A stretch of 10,940 nt of DNA from Clostridia bacterium (GTDB taxonomy: Bacteria > Bacillota > Clostridia > Oscillospirales > Acutalibacteraceae). The position numbers and the translations under genes are program-made. The notes beneath the pieces were generated by a model that did not search any database, had not been told where the DNA came from, and saw only the letters and a program-made list of their open reading frames with translations. This document shows, piece after piece, positions 1 to 5,940 of this stretch (positions are counted from its first letter, which is position 1; each line of letters starts with the position of its first letter). The stretch is from assembly GCA_900766895.1 (NCBI GenBank), contig CAAFXF010000139.1, positions 1-10,940 on the forward strand, written 5' to 3'.

Positions 1-2
1 AA

Positions 3-68
3 AGCGACAAATATCGCTTTAATACTGCATTTTTGACGGGTTCGGATTATTACCGTTACCCTATGTGA
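3..68 (+). CDS. 3' end of an unidentified upstream gene (partial)
   Basis: The frame starting at base 3 is open from the window edge to a TGA at 66-68 and ends in the residues GSDYYRYPM. The aromatic, mixed composition reads like a real protein C-terminus, and the stop lies 23 bases before the lipoprotein start, as expected for a gene of the same transcription unit. The other two forward frames stop within the first 36 bases (TAA, TGA). The product cannot be named from about 21 residues. Since solute-binding lipoproteins are often encoded beside transport or signalling genes, it may belong to such a unit, but this is inference only. Confidence 0.45.
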   Translation, partial: SDKYRFNTAFLTGSDYYRYPM

Positions 69-91
69 ATGCATGAATGGAGGTTCTCTAT

Positions 92-946
92 ATGAAAATT
101 GTTAAAAGAATATTTGCCGTAGCTATGGCTGTGGCTGTTGTTGTCTCCTGCTTTGCAGGATGCTCCTCAAAAAATGCAGAAATATACAGCAAGGATGTTG
201 CAATTTTAGGCTACACCAAGGAGGTCGCACCGTTTCTTACAGATGTTAAGGACGGCAAGGCAAAGGGCTTTGAGGCTGATTTGTGGAAGGCCATTTTTGA
301 TAGCGTAAAGGGTGACCTAAAGAGCTATCGCTTTGAGCAGATTGAAGAGGGATATACCCTTGAGGAAAGCGGTGGATTTTTTGACAGCACCGACCGAGAA
401 TACAGTGCTTGCCTGATGTTCGGCGCAGTTTCAAAGAATAACGGAACATTCAATAAGGATTATTCTTACACAGAGCCTATCATTACAAACAGAGTAATTA
501 CCGTTACTGCCGAAAACAGTAAAATCACAACCTATGCACAGATGGGCGGTGCAAGGGTTGCAGTTGTAGGCGATGTTGCTAAAAAAGCACTTGAGGAAAA
601 CAGAGCGATTTATTCTGCGTGCTCATCTGTTACAGAGGCTTCTCTTGATGATGCTCTTGCAGGCTTGGGCACAAGCTACGATGCAGTTGTAGTTGACGAA
701 TTTACATACCGCCCCGATGAAATGCTTAAGTCAGTGTATTATCCGATTATTCCGGGCGAGCTTGATACTATTGAATACGTTATTGCCTGTGCAAAAAACA
801 GTGGCTGGAAGGACTCAATCAATGAGGCTATCAGAGAAATGAAGTCTGAAAAATACGGTGAGGGTGATGAATTTACACCTCTTGTTCAAAAGTATTTCGG
901 CTACAATGCTTCGTCATTCAGCTACGAAACCGACGGCGACCAATAA
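92..946 (+). CDS. Solute-binding lipoprotein, extracellular family 3-like
   Basis: Likely substrate-binding lipoprotein of an ABC importer (amino-acid/polar-solute type), anchored to the outer face of the membrane. The chosen start is the ATG at 92: GGAGG at 79-83 lies 8 bases upstream, whereas the in-frame ATG at 77 overlaps that ribosome site. From this start the protein is 284 residues, a normal family length. Residues 1-23 form a basic then hydrophobic signal (MKIVKR followed by an Ala/Val run), ending in the lipobox FAGC with Cys24 as the lipidated residue. The mature part begins with a VAILGYTKEVAPFL strand, then GKAKGFEADLWKAIF, the usual 'G(F)xxDLxxAI' pattern of family 3 binding proteins, and later AVVVDEFTYR. 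No permease or ATPase gene lies downstream; any partners would be upstream, outside the window. Substrate unknown. Confidence 0.8.
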   Translation: MKIVKRIFAVAMAVAVVVSCFAGCSSKNAEIYSKDVAILGYTKEVAPFLTDVKDGKAKGFEADLWKAIFDSVKGDLKSYRFEQIEEGYTLEESGGFFDSTDREYSACLMFGAVSKNNGTFNKDYSYTEPIITNRVITVTAENSKITTYAQMGGARVAVVGDVAKKALEENRAIYSACSSVTEASLDDALAGLGTSYDAVVVDEFTYRPDEMLKSVYYPIIPGELDTIEYVIACAKNSGWKDSINEAIREMKSEKYGEGDEFTPLVQKYFGYNASSFSYETDGDQ

Positions 947-1007
947 TTCTTGACTGTTGATAAAGTGGTCTGAACCACGCCAAATAAAATAAAATAAACC
1001 GATTTGA

Positions 1008-1057
1008 GCCTCCCTTGTGTAAAGGGAGGTGGGTGCGATTTATCGCACTCGGAGGGA
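1008..1057. repeat. Double-hairpin palindromic repeat unit
   Basis: Two adjacent hairpins: CCTCCCTT (1009-1016) pairs with AAGGGAGG (1022-1029) over a 5-base loop, and GTGCGA (1033-1038) pairs with TCGCAC (1043-1048), followed by CGGAGGGAT. The layout (CCTCCC arm, GGGAGG arm, GC-rich hairpin, then GGAGGG) resembles short dispersed palindromic repeats often seen between genes of gut Clostridia. A related but shorter form is at 5695-5730. Confidence 0.55.
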
Positions 1058-1061
1058 TTGT

Positions 1062-1110
1062 AAAACTGCCTTGGACATCGAGTCCAAGGCAGTTTTGGCG
1101 TTTTTCGTTT
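1062..1110. terminator. Bidirectional intrinsic terminator between convergent genes
   Basis: AAAACTGCCTTGGAC (1062-1076) and GTCCAAGGCAGTTTT (1082-1096) form a perfect 15-bp stem with the 5-base loop ATCGA. The A4/T4 ends give a U run in either direction, and on + the stem is followed by further T runs (TTTTT at 1101-1105, TTTTTT at 1108-1113). It sits between the lipoprotein gene (ends 946, +) and the ATPase gene (ends 1198, -), so it can stop transcription from both sides. Confidence 0.85.
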
Positions 1111-1122
1111 TTTGCTCGGGGG

Positions 1123-1191
1123 CGGTACAATCGTACAGCACCCACTCGCAATAAAACAAAATTCAGTTCCATTTCTCAACAGTCTACCTGC
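1123..1191 (-). repeat. Inverted repeat, copy 1 (pairs with 10873-10940)
   Basis: Bases 1159-1188 are the exact reverse complement of 10876-10905 (30 of 30 bases; core on the minus strand GACTGTTGAGAAATGG then AACTGAATTT). Similarity continues with substitutions and small gaps through a TTGCGAG/TTGCGAG block and a TGTACGA..GTACC block to about 1123. The sequence lies just beyond the stop codon of the ATPase gene. It is non-coding on both strands as far as I can tell. Confidence 0.75.
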
Positions 1192-1197
1192 ATTTTG

Positions 1198-2724
1198 TTA
1201 TATATCCCAATATTTTCTGTCAAGTGCTCTGTATTGCAGTGCCTCTGCGATGTGGTTAACCTCGATGATTTCACTGCCGTCAAGGTCTGCGATTGTTCGT
1301 GCAACTCGCATAATTTTATCATACGCTCTGCCTGACATTCCAAGCTTTTCAAAGCTGTTTTTCATCATGGCGTCAGCCTGCTGAGACATAATGCAATACC
1401 TTTGCGTTGCGGCGGGAGTCATTTTTGCATTACAGGTTATGCCTGTACCCTCAAAGCGTTTTTTCTGTATCTGCCTTGCTTTGTTTACGCGTTCCTTTAT
1501 TTGAGCCGAGCTTTCCGCCTTTTCCTTGCTTGAAATTGTTTCGTATTCTACATTTTGAACCTCGATATGTATATCCATTCTGTCAAGCAACGGACCGGAA
1601 ATTTTGCTTTGATATTTTCTTTTTGCCGCATCTGTGCATTTGCACTTTGTTGTGGGATGCCCAAGGTATCCACAGGGGCAAGGGTTCATTGCGGCAACAA
1701 CCATGAGGCTTGCAGGGTAGGTGACTGTGCCTCCTGCACGGCTTATTGTAACCACCGTATCCTCTAGCGGCTGACGCAGTGATTCCTTTGTTCTTCTGTC
1801 AAATTCCGGAAATTCGTCCATAAACAGCACACCGTTGTGCGCAAGGCTTATTTCACCGGGGCGTAGGCTTGAGCCTCCGCCCGTCAAGCCCTGTGCAGAT
1901 ATTGTGTGGTGCGGACTTCTGAACGGTCTCCTTGATATAAGCTTTACGTTTTCGGGTAGCATACCTGCAACGGAATAAATCGCCGTCGTTTCAATCTTTT
2001 CATCAAAGCTCATATCGGGCATAATGGAGCCTATTCTTTTTGCCAGCATGGATTTACCTGTACCGGGAGGACCTATCATTATTATGTTGTGCGAGCCTGC
2101 TGCCGCAATTTCTATTGCTCTTTTTGCGGCCTCCTGTCCTCTTACATCGGCAAAGTCGAGCACCTCACCCAAGGTTTCCTCCTCGCTTATGTCGTGTGAT
2201 ACGGGAGTAATGAGCTGTCCGAAATCAAGGTGAGCAATAATTTCCTTTATGCTCCTTGCAGGTAAAACATCAATGCCTTGAACAACACTTGCTTCAAACG
2301 CATTTTGGTACGGCACAAATACGGCACCGATGTTGTTTTCCTTTGCCCTTAAAACCATAGGCAAAACACCGTTTACCCTGCGAAGCTCTCCGTCAAGAGA
2401 CAGCTCACCGATAAACGCATAGTCGTCAAGATTTGCCTTTATCTGCTTGCCTGCCTTTAGTATTGCGATGAGTATGGGCAAATCATATACTGCTCCTGCC
2501 TTTTTGATGTCGGCAGGGGCGATGTTTACCGTAATTCTTGACAGTGGAAATTCGTAGCCGCAGTTTTTGATGGAAGCTCTTACACGTTCACGGCTTTCCT
2601 TTACCGCCGCGTCAGGCAAGCCTACAAGGTCAAACCTCGGCATACCTGAGCTGAGGTCAGCCTCGACCTCAACATCATAGCTTTCTATACCCAATAAACC
2701 TTCACTTTTAACCTTTGCAAACAT
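1198..2724 (-). CDS. YifB/ComM family Mg-chelatase-like AAA+ ATPase
   Basis: Cytoplasmic AAA+ ATPase of the YifB/ComM family. ComM of naturally transformable bacteria is a hexameric helicase that extends recombination branches during DNA uptake; the role in Clostridia is less certain. The 508-residue length is typical. Residues 1-170 are the ChlI-like N-terminal domain (VGLPDAAVKESRERVR at 34-49). The ATPase core follows: Walker A GPPGTGKS at 218-225, RSPHHTISAQGLTGGG around 269-284, Walker B VLFMDE at 299-304, and SGPLLDRMDIHIEV at 376-389. The family's cysteine cluster is present (C349, C351, C361, C363). The C-terminal part holds the SGRAYDKIMRVARTIADL helical-lid motif. Its ribosome site AAAGGA (minus strand, 2736-2731) lies within the end of the upstream acyltransferase gene, 3 bases apart, so the two are probably co-transcribed and translationally coupled. 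Confidence 0.93.
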   Translation of the reverse strand: MFAKVKSEGLLGIESYDVEVEADLSSGMPRFDLVGLPDAAVKESRERVRASIKNCGYEFPLSRITVNIAPADIKKAGAVYDLPILIAILKAGKQIKANLDDYAFIGELSLDGELRRVNGVLPMVLRAKENNIGAVFVPYQNAFEASVVQGIDVLPARSIKEIIAHLDFGQLITPVSHDISEEETLGEVLDFADVRGQEAAKRAIEIAAAGSHNIIMIGPPGTGKSMLAKRIGSIMPDMSFDEKIETTAIYSVAGMLPENVKLISRRPFRSPHHTISAQGLTGGGSSLRPGEISLAHNGVLFMDEFPEFDRRTKESLRQPLEDTVVTISRAGGTVTYPASLMVVAAMNPCPCGYLGHPTTKCKCTDAAKRKYQSKISGPLLDRMDIHIEVQNVEYETISSKEKAESSAQIKERVNKARQIQKKRFEGTGITCNAKMTPAATQRYCIMSQQADAMMKNSFEKLGMSGRAYDKIMRVARTIADLDGSEIIEVNHIAEALQYRALDRKYWDI

Positions 2725-2727
2725 AAC

Positions 2728-3732
2728 TTATCCTTTCAGCTTCCAATCACTTGAAAACAGCTTTCTTGAAATAAAATCAAAAACCTTGTTAGCACATAAA
2801 TATGCAGTTAATATTGAAATCGGAATAAACAGAACATCCCAACCGAACGGTAACGCCTTTTCAAGCAGCTTGGGTAGCTTTGCCGTGTAGACAAGAATGT
2901 AAATGATAACATAATGGAACATATATATTCCAAGTGTGCGCTCTCCGTATACCGTAAAGCCTTTTATCCTTTTTCTCGGAATAAGGCTTATCAGCAAGAA
3001 TATTGCGGCAAATGATAACGCGTATACAAGAATTCTGTATATCCATCCGTCGTTTGCAAATTTTCCTAATTCGTCATAGGTGTGTCTTGCGGTGAATAGC
3101 TTTGACAGCTTGCCTGTCTCCTTTGGAAAGCTGAACGCAAGTACGTTTATTACAATGAAAAATATAACTGCACTTATCTTTAGGTAAAGCTTATTCGTGA
3201 CCTTTTCAACCCAATCTGCGTCAAGGGTATATCCAAGATAAAAGAACGGGTAAAAAATAAATGTTCTCATCCAGGTAAAAAGGTCGGGATTGTCTGTTTT
3301 GCAAAATCCGACAAGAACACCTATTATAAGCGACAATGCCATAACATATTGCGGTTTGTAATCCTTGATGACCATTGTTATCAAAAACATAAAAAACATC
3401 GACATCAAATACCAAGGCATAGCGCCGGTGCCGAATATTTCAAAGCTTAAATTCCATTTTAAGAAAGCTTTTGTTATAAAAAGTATCAACGTTGTTGCAA
3501 AATAGCAGGTAAGGTACGGTAATACCTTTTTTACATTTTTTTCGTTAACCGTCCGCTTTGAAAACATGCCGGTAACAAAAATGAATAACGGCATATGAAA
3601 AAGATATGTGGAGGTGCAGAGTCCCTGCAATACACCGGAATTATACTTTACATGCTGTGCATAATGCCCAAACACAACGAGTATAATTAAAAGAAATTTT
3701 AAGTTGTCCCATATTGCAATTCTTTTTTTCAT
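2728..3732 (-). CDS. Acyltransferase family 3-like integral membrane protein
   Basis: Multi-pass membrane acyltransferase, expected to move an acetyl or other acyl group onto a cell-surface sugar or glycan. The 334-residue protein begins with IWDNLKFLLIILVVFGH, the hallmark of the fucose-4-O-acetylase-like branch, with His23 as the conserved candidate catalytic residue. FHMPLFIFVTGMF follows (about residues 45-57), then roughly ten hydrophobic segments ending in a basic tail. PWYLMSMFFMF and GIYMFHYVIIYILVY are also usual in the family. The start has AGAGG on the minus strand with an 8-base spacer and a good promoter upstream (3790-3762). It leads a two-gene unit with the YifB-like ATPase; the functional link is unclear and may only be shared transcription. 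The acceptor cannot be told from sequence. Confidence 0.85.
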   Translation of the reverse strand: MKKRIAIWDNLKFLLIILVVFGHYAQHVKYNSGVLQGLCTSTYLFHMPLFIFVTGMFSKRTVNEKNVKKVLPYLTCYFATTLILFITKAFLKWNLSFEIFGTGAMPWYLMSMFFMFLITMVIKDYKPQYVMALSLIIGVLVGFCKTDNPDLFTWMRTFIFYPFFYLGYTLDADWVEKVTNKLYLKISAVIFFIVINVLAFSFPKETGKLSKLFTARHTYDELGKFANDGWIYRILVYALSFAAIFLLISLIPRKRIKGFTVYGERTLGIYMFHYVIIYILVYTAKLPKLLEKALPFGWDVLFIPISILTAYLCANKVFDFISRKLFSSDWKLKG

Positions 3733-3761
3733 TTTGTTCGCCTCTAATATTGTTAATAATT

Positions 3762-3790
3762 ATTATACATTATCTTTGAAATATTGACAA
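3762..3790 (-). promoter_or_regulatory. Promoter of the acyltransferase-ATPase unit
   Basis: On the minus strand TTGTCA (3790-3785) and TATAAT (3767-3762) are separated by 17 bases, a near-consensus housekeeping promoter. The leader to the start codon at 3732 is about 25 bases. The -35 overlaps the -35 of the divergent phosphohexomutase promoter. Confidence 0.7.
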
Positions 3791-3812
3791 CACCCAATAA
3801 TAAGTTTAGAAT
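3784..3812 (+). promoter_or_regulatory. Promoter of the phosphohexomutase gene
   Basis: TTGACA (3784-3789) and TAGAAT (3807-3812) are 17 bases apart, five-of-six or better at each box for a housekeeping sigma factor. Transcription would start near 3819. The ribosome site AAGGAG (3836-3841) is 6 bases from the ATG at 3848. Confidence 0.75.
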
Positions 3813-3847
3813 ATACGCATATCAAGTAATTATGTAAGGAGAAGGCT

Positions 3848-5563
3848 ATGGATATTAATGCTTTGTATAACGAGTGGCTTCAAAAGGCAACGGGTGACCC
3901 TGATCTTATAGCAGAACTTGAAAGCATAAAGGGCAATGACGATGAGATATTGGATAGATTTTACCGTTCGCTTGAATTTGGTACTGCCGGACTTCGCGGA
4001 GTAATCGGCGCCGGCACAAATAGAATGAATATTTATACTGTCGGCAGGGCAACACAGGGACTTGCGGATTTCTTAAACAAAAATTATGAAAACCCGTCTG
4101 TCGCTATCGGCTACGATTCAAGAATTAAGTCTGAATATTTCAGTAGAGAAGCTGCCGAGGTTTTGGCTGCAAACGGAATTAAGGTTTATATTTATGATGA
4201 GCTTGAGCCGACTCCTTGCCTTTCGTTCGCAATTCGTCATTTTCACACATCAAGCGGTATTATTCTTACTGCTTCTCACAATCCTGCAAAGTATAACGGC
4301 TATAAGTGCTACAACCCAAAGGGTTATCAAATGACCGATGAGGAAGCAGAGGAAACCTATGGATTTATCCAAAAGGTTGATTACTTTACTGGTATCAAAA
4401 AGGTTGATTTTGACAAGGCAGTAGAGGACGGAACGATTGAATATATCGGTCAGGATGTTATTGAGATGTTTCTTGATGAGGTTCAAAAGCAGTGCGTCAA
4501 CCCCGATATTGTAAAGCAGGCAGACCTTAAGGTTATATATTCTCCGCTTAACGGAACAGGTAATAAGCCTGTTCGTAAAATCCTTGACAGAATTGGAGTT
4601 AAGAACGTTTATGTTGTACCTGAGCAGGAAAATCCCGACGGTAATTTTCCCACCTGTCCGTTTCCTAATCCTGAAATCAAGCAGGTGTTTGAGCTTGGAC
4701 TTGAGATGAATAAAAATATCGGTGCGGATTTGCTTTTGGCAACTGACCCCGACTGCGACAGAGTGGGCATAGCAGTTCCCGATAAAACAGGCGAGATCGT
4801 GCTTATGAGCGGTAACGAGGTCGGTGCAATGCTCCTTAATTACATTCTTTCACAGAAAAAGGAAAAGGGTATCCTTCCTGAAACTGCAATTGCCGTAAAA
4901 TCCTTTGTTTCAACCGACATTGCAGAGGTTATTGCCAAAAAGTATAACTGTACATTTAAGAATTTGCTCACAGGCTTTAAGTATATCGGTGAGCTTATCA
5001 CAAACCTTGAAGAGCAGGGCAGAGCCGACGATTTTGTTATGGGCTTTGAGGAAAGCTATGGATACCTTGCAGGTACTCACGCAAGAGACAAGGACGCTGT
5101 TGTTGCTTCAATGCTTATCTGCGAAATGGCGGCGTTTTACAAGACACAGGGTATGAATCTTGTTGATGTTATGAACTCTCTTTATGATGAGTTCGGCTAC
5201 TATTCAAACGTTGTTGAGTCTTACACCTTTGAGGGTGCAGCGGGTATGGAAAAAATGGCATCTATTATGGATGAGCTTCGCAGTAATCCTCCTAAAGAAA
5301 TCGCAGGTATGCCTGTTGTTTCCATATCGGATTACAAGACCTCAACCGTTACATATACCGACTCATCGCCGTCAGAAAGGATTGATTTGCCAAAATCCAA
5401 TGTTATTGCCTTCTGCCTTGAAAACGGCAATAAGGTTATTGTAAGACCGTCGGGCACAGAGCCGAAGATTAAGGCATATATTACAGCAATCGGCACAGAC
5501 AGACAGTCTGCCGATGAGCTTGCCGGTGTTATGGTGAATGCGGCAGGCACGTTTATGGAATAA
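3848..5563 (+). CDS. pgcA: Alpha-phosphoglucomutase / phosphomannomutase, PgcA type
   Basis: Cytoplasmic phosphohexomutase interconverting glucose-1-P and glucose-6-P (or the mannose forms), feeding sugar-nucleotide and glycolipid/cell-wall synthesis. The 571 residues match the long Firmicute PgcA type. All active-site loops are visible: FGTAGLRG at 44-51; the phosphoserine loop TASHNP at 141-146 with Ser143 as the phosphorylated residue; the metal loop DPDCDR at 300-305; the sugar-binding loop GFEESYGY at 399-406; and the phosphate-binding loop RPSGTEPK at 533-540. No frameshift or missing key residue is seen. It has its own promoter (3784-3812) and is followed 15 bases later by a small membrane-protein gene. 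The symbol is by similarity to Bacillus PgcA; manM/glmM-like specificity is not excluded but the length and loop sequences favour PgcA. Confidence 0.93.
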   Translation: MDINALYNEWLQKATGDPDLIAELESIKGNDDEILDRFYRSLEFGTAGLRGVIGAGTNRMNIYTVGRATQGLADFLNKNYENPSVAIGYDSRIKSEYFSREAAEVLAANGIKVYIYDELEPTPCLSFAIRHFHTSSGIILTASHNPAKYNGYKCYNPKGYQMTDEEAEETYGFIQKVDYFTGIKKVDFDKAVEDGTIEYIGQDVIEMFLDEVQKQCVNPDIVKQADLKVIYSPLNGTGNKPVRKILDRIGVKNVYVVPEQENPDGNFPTCPFPNPEIKQVFELGLEMNKNIGADLLLATDPDCDRVGIAVPDKTGEIVLMSGNEVGAMLLNYILSQKKEKGILPETAIAVKSFVSTDIAEVIAKKYNCTFKNLLTGFKYIGELITNLEEQGRADDFVMGFEESYGYLAGTHARDKDAVVASMLICEMAAFYKTQGMNLVDVMNSLYDEFGYYSNVVESYTFEGAAGMEKMASIMDELRSNPPKEIAGMPVVSISDYKTSTVTYTDSSPSERIDLPKSNVIAFCLENGNKVIVRPSGTEPKIKAYITAIGTDRQSADELAGVMVNAAGTFME

Positions 5564-5578
5564 GGGGATAGTACAAAA

Positions 5579-5674
5579 ATGAACAGAACTTGGGTAAAAA
5601 TTACTGCGATTGTTTTGGCTGTGCTTATGGCATTAAGCGGATTGACAGCCGGAGTACTCGCGTTTGTAAACTAA
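5579..5674 (+). CDS. 31-residue single-span membrane microprotein
   Basis: A short reading frame starts MNRTWVKITAIV and ends GVLAFVN before TAA at 5672-5674. It has the ribosome site AAGGGGA (5562-5568), 10 bases upstream and overlapping the phosphohexomutase stop. The product has a short basic N-terminus (R3, K7) followed by one hydrophobic span from about residue 8 to 30, so it should insert in the membrane with the N-terminus inside. The layout resembles tiny Firmicute membrane proteins of the Prli42/DUF4044 kind, but I see no decisive sequence match. A signal peptide without a mature part is the alternative. A hairpin begins at its stop codon. Confidence 0.65.
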   Translation: MNRTWVKITAIVLAVLMALSGLTAGVLAFVN

Positions 5675-5694
5675 ATAAGGCTACCCTTATTTTT
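5673..5694 (+). terminator. Hairpin with T-run right after the microprotein stop
   Basis: AAATAAGG (5673-5680) pairs with CCTTATTT (5685-5692) over a 4-base loop, followed by TT. The stem begins inside the TAA stop. It is short and AT-rich, so it is at best a weak or attenuating terminator placed ahead of the stronger one at 5737-5773. Confidence 0.4.
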
Positions 5695-5730
5695 ATTGAG
5701 GGGAGCTGTCACCGCAGGTGACTGAGGGGA
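5695..5730. repeat. Short palindromic repeat related to 1008-1057
   Basis: GAGGGGAGCT is followed by the hairpin GTCACC (5708-5713), loop GCA, GGTGAC (5717-5722), then TGAGGGGA. The arrangement of GGGAG, a GC-rich hairpin and GAGGG matches the second half of the unit at 1024-1057, with a different hairpin sequence. It probably belongs to the same family of dispersed repeats. Confidence 0.5.
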
Positions 5731-5731
5731 T

Positions 5732-5773
5732 AAAAGCAGATTGAACATTGTTTTCAATCTGTTTTTCTTTTTT
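5732..5773 (+). terminator. Intrinsic terminator after pgcA and the microprotein gene
   Basis: CAGATTGAA (5737-5745) pairs perfectly with TTCAATCTG (5753-5761) over a 7-base loop, preceded by AAAAG and followed by TTTTTCTTTTTT. This is a clear intrinsic terminator closing the 3848-5674 unit and separating it from the following operon. Confidence 0.85.
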
Positions 5774-5787
5774 ATATGTAGAAATTT

Positions 5788-5816
5788 TTGAACTGTTTTT
5801 GTTACATATGTATAAA
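5788..5816 (+). promoter_or_regulatory. Upstream promoter candidate P1 of the SCP2/transketolase operon
   Basis: TTGAAC (5788-5793) and TATAAA (5811-5816) are 17 bases apart. The perfect 10-base palindrome TACATATGTA (5803-5812) covers the spacer and the first bases of the -10, so it could be an operator. The region is AT-rich, which lowers certainty. Confidence 0.4.
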
Positions 5817-5851
5817 AGTTGTAATAGTTTATAATTATTTAATATATTTTG

Positions 5852-5880
5852 TTGCTTATATTGTAAAATTATGCTATAAT
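5852..5880 (+). promoter_or_regulatory. Main promoter P2 of the SCP2/transketolase operon
   Basis: TTGCTT (5852-5857), a 17-base spacer and TATAAT (5875-5880), with the extended -10 form TGC before TATAAT. Transcription should begin near 5887, giving a leader of about 54 bases that carries a hairpin (5897-5924). Confidence 0.75.
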
Positions 5881-5896
5881 TCTATCGTATATTAGC

Positions 5897-5924
5897 CACT
5901 CGTATGTAGTTTTTACTGCGAGTG
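5897..5924 (+). promoter_or_regulatory. Leader hairpin directly before the ribosome site
   Basis: CACTCG (5897-5902) pairs with CGAGTG (5919-5924), with a possible inner GTA/TAC pairing (5906-5908 with 5914-5916). The stem ends one base before the strong ribosome site AAAAGGAGG (5925-5933). It could stabilise the 5' end of the message or set translation efficiency. It is too small for a known riboswitch class. Confidence 0.45.
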
Positions 5925-5940
5925 AAAAGGAGGAATTGTT

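Larger units (their letters stand above)
950..1191. repeat. Non-coding repeat-rich block, possible MITE-like element
   Basis: The 251-base gap between two convergent genes holds no credible gene. Its edges are imperfect inverted repeats: GACTGTTGATAAAGTGG at 952-968 and, on the other strand, GACTGTTGAGAAATGG (1184 down to 1169). Inside are a small hairpin GTGGT-CTGA-ACCAC (965-978), a double-hairpin repeat (1008-1055) and a 15-bp-stem terminator (1062-1096). The terminal similarity suggests either a small non-autonomous element or repeats piled up at a convergent gene end. No transposase is present and I see no clear target-site duplication. Confidence 0.4.

Noticed and set aside
1..20. AAAGCGA/TCGCTTT hairpin at the left edge as a terminator
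   Set aside because: It has no T run after the stem and lies inside an apparent coding 3' end (3-68).
77..91. ATG at 77 as the lipoprotein start
   Set aside because: It overlaps the GGAGG at 79-83 that is ideally spaced for ATG 92, and five extra residues would precede a complete signal peptide.
918..1179. Two minus-strand frames of about 85 codons between the lipoprotein and ATPase genes
   Set aside because: Both run through the hairpins and the 15-bp terminator stem, overlap the lipoprotein 3' end or repeat sequence, and lack a ribosome site.
1015..1335. Open frame of about 106 codons on + crossing the repeat block into the ATPase gene
   Set aside because: It spans a terminator stem and palindromic repeats and continues antisense to a well-supported gene; the peptide shows no family features.
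5887..5940. Riboswitch (for example TPP type) in the operon leader, prompted by the TPP-dependent enzyme
   Set aside because: The leader from P2 is only about 54 bases with one simple hairpin; no TPP-box sequence such as CTGAGA is present there.
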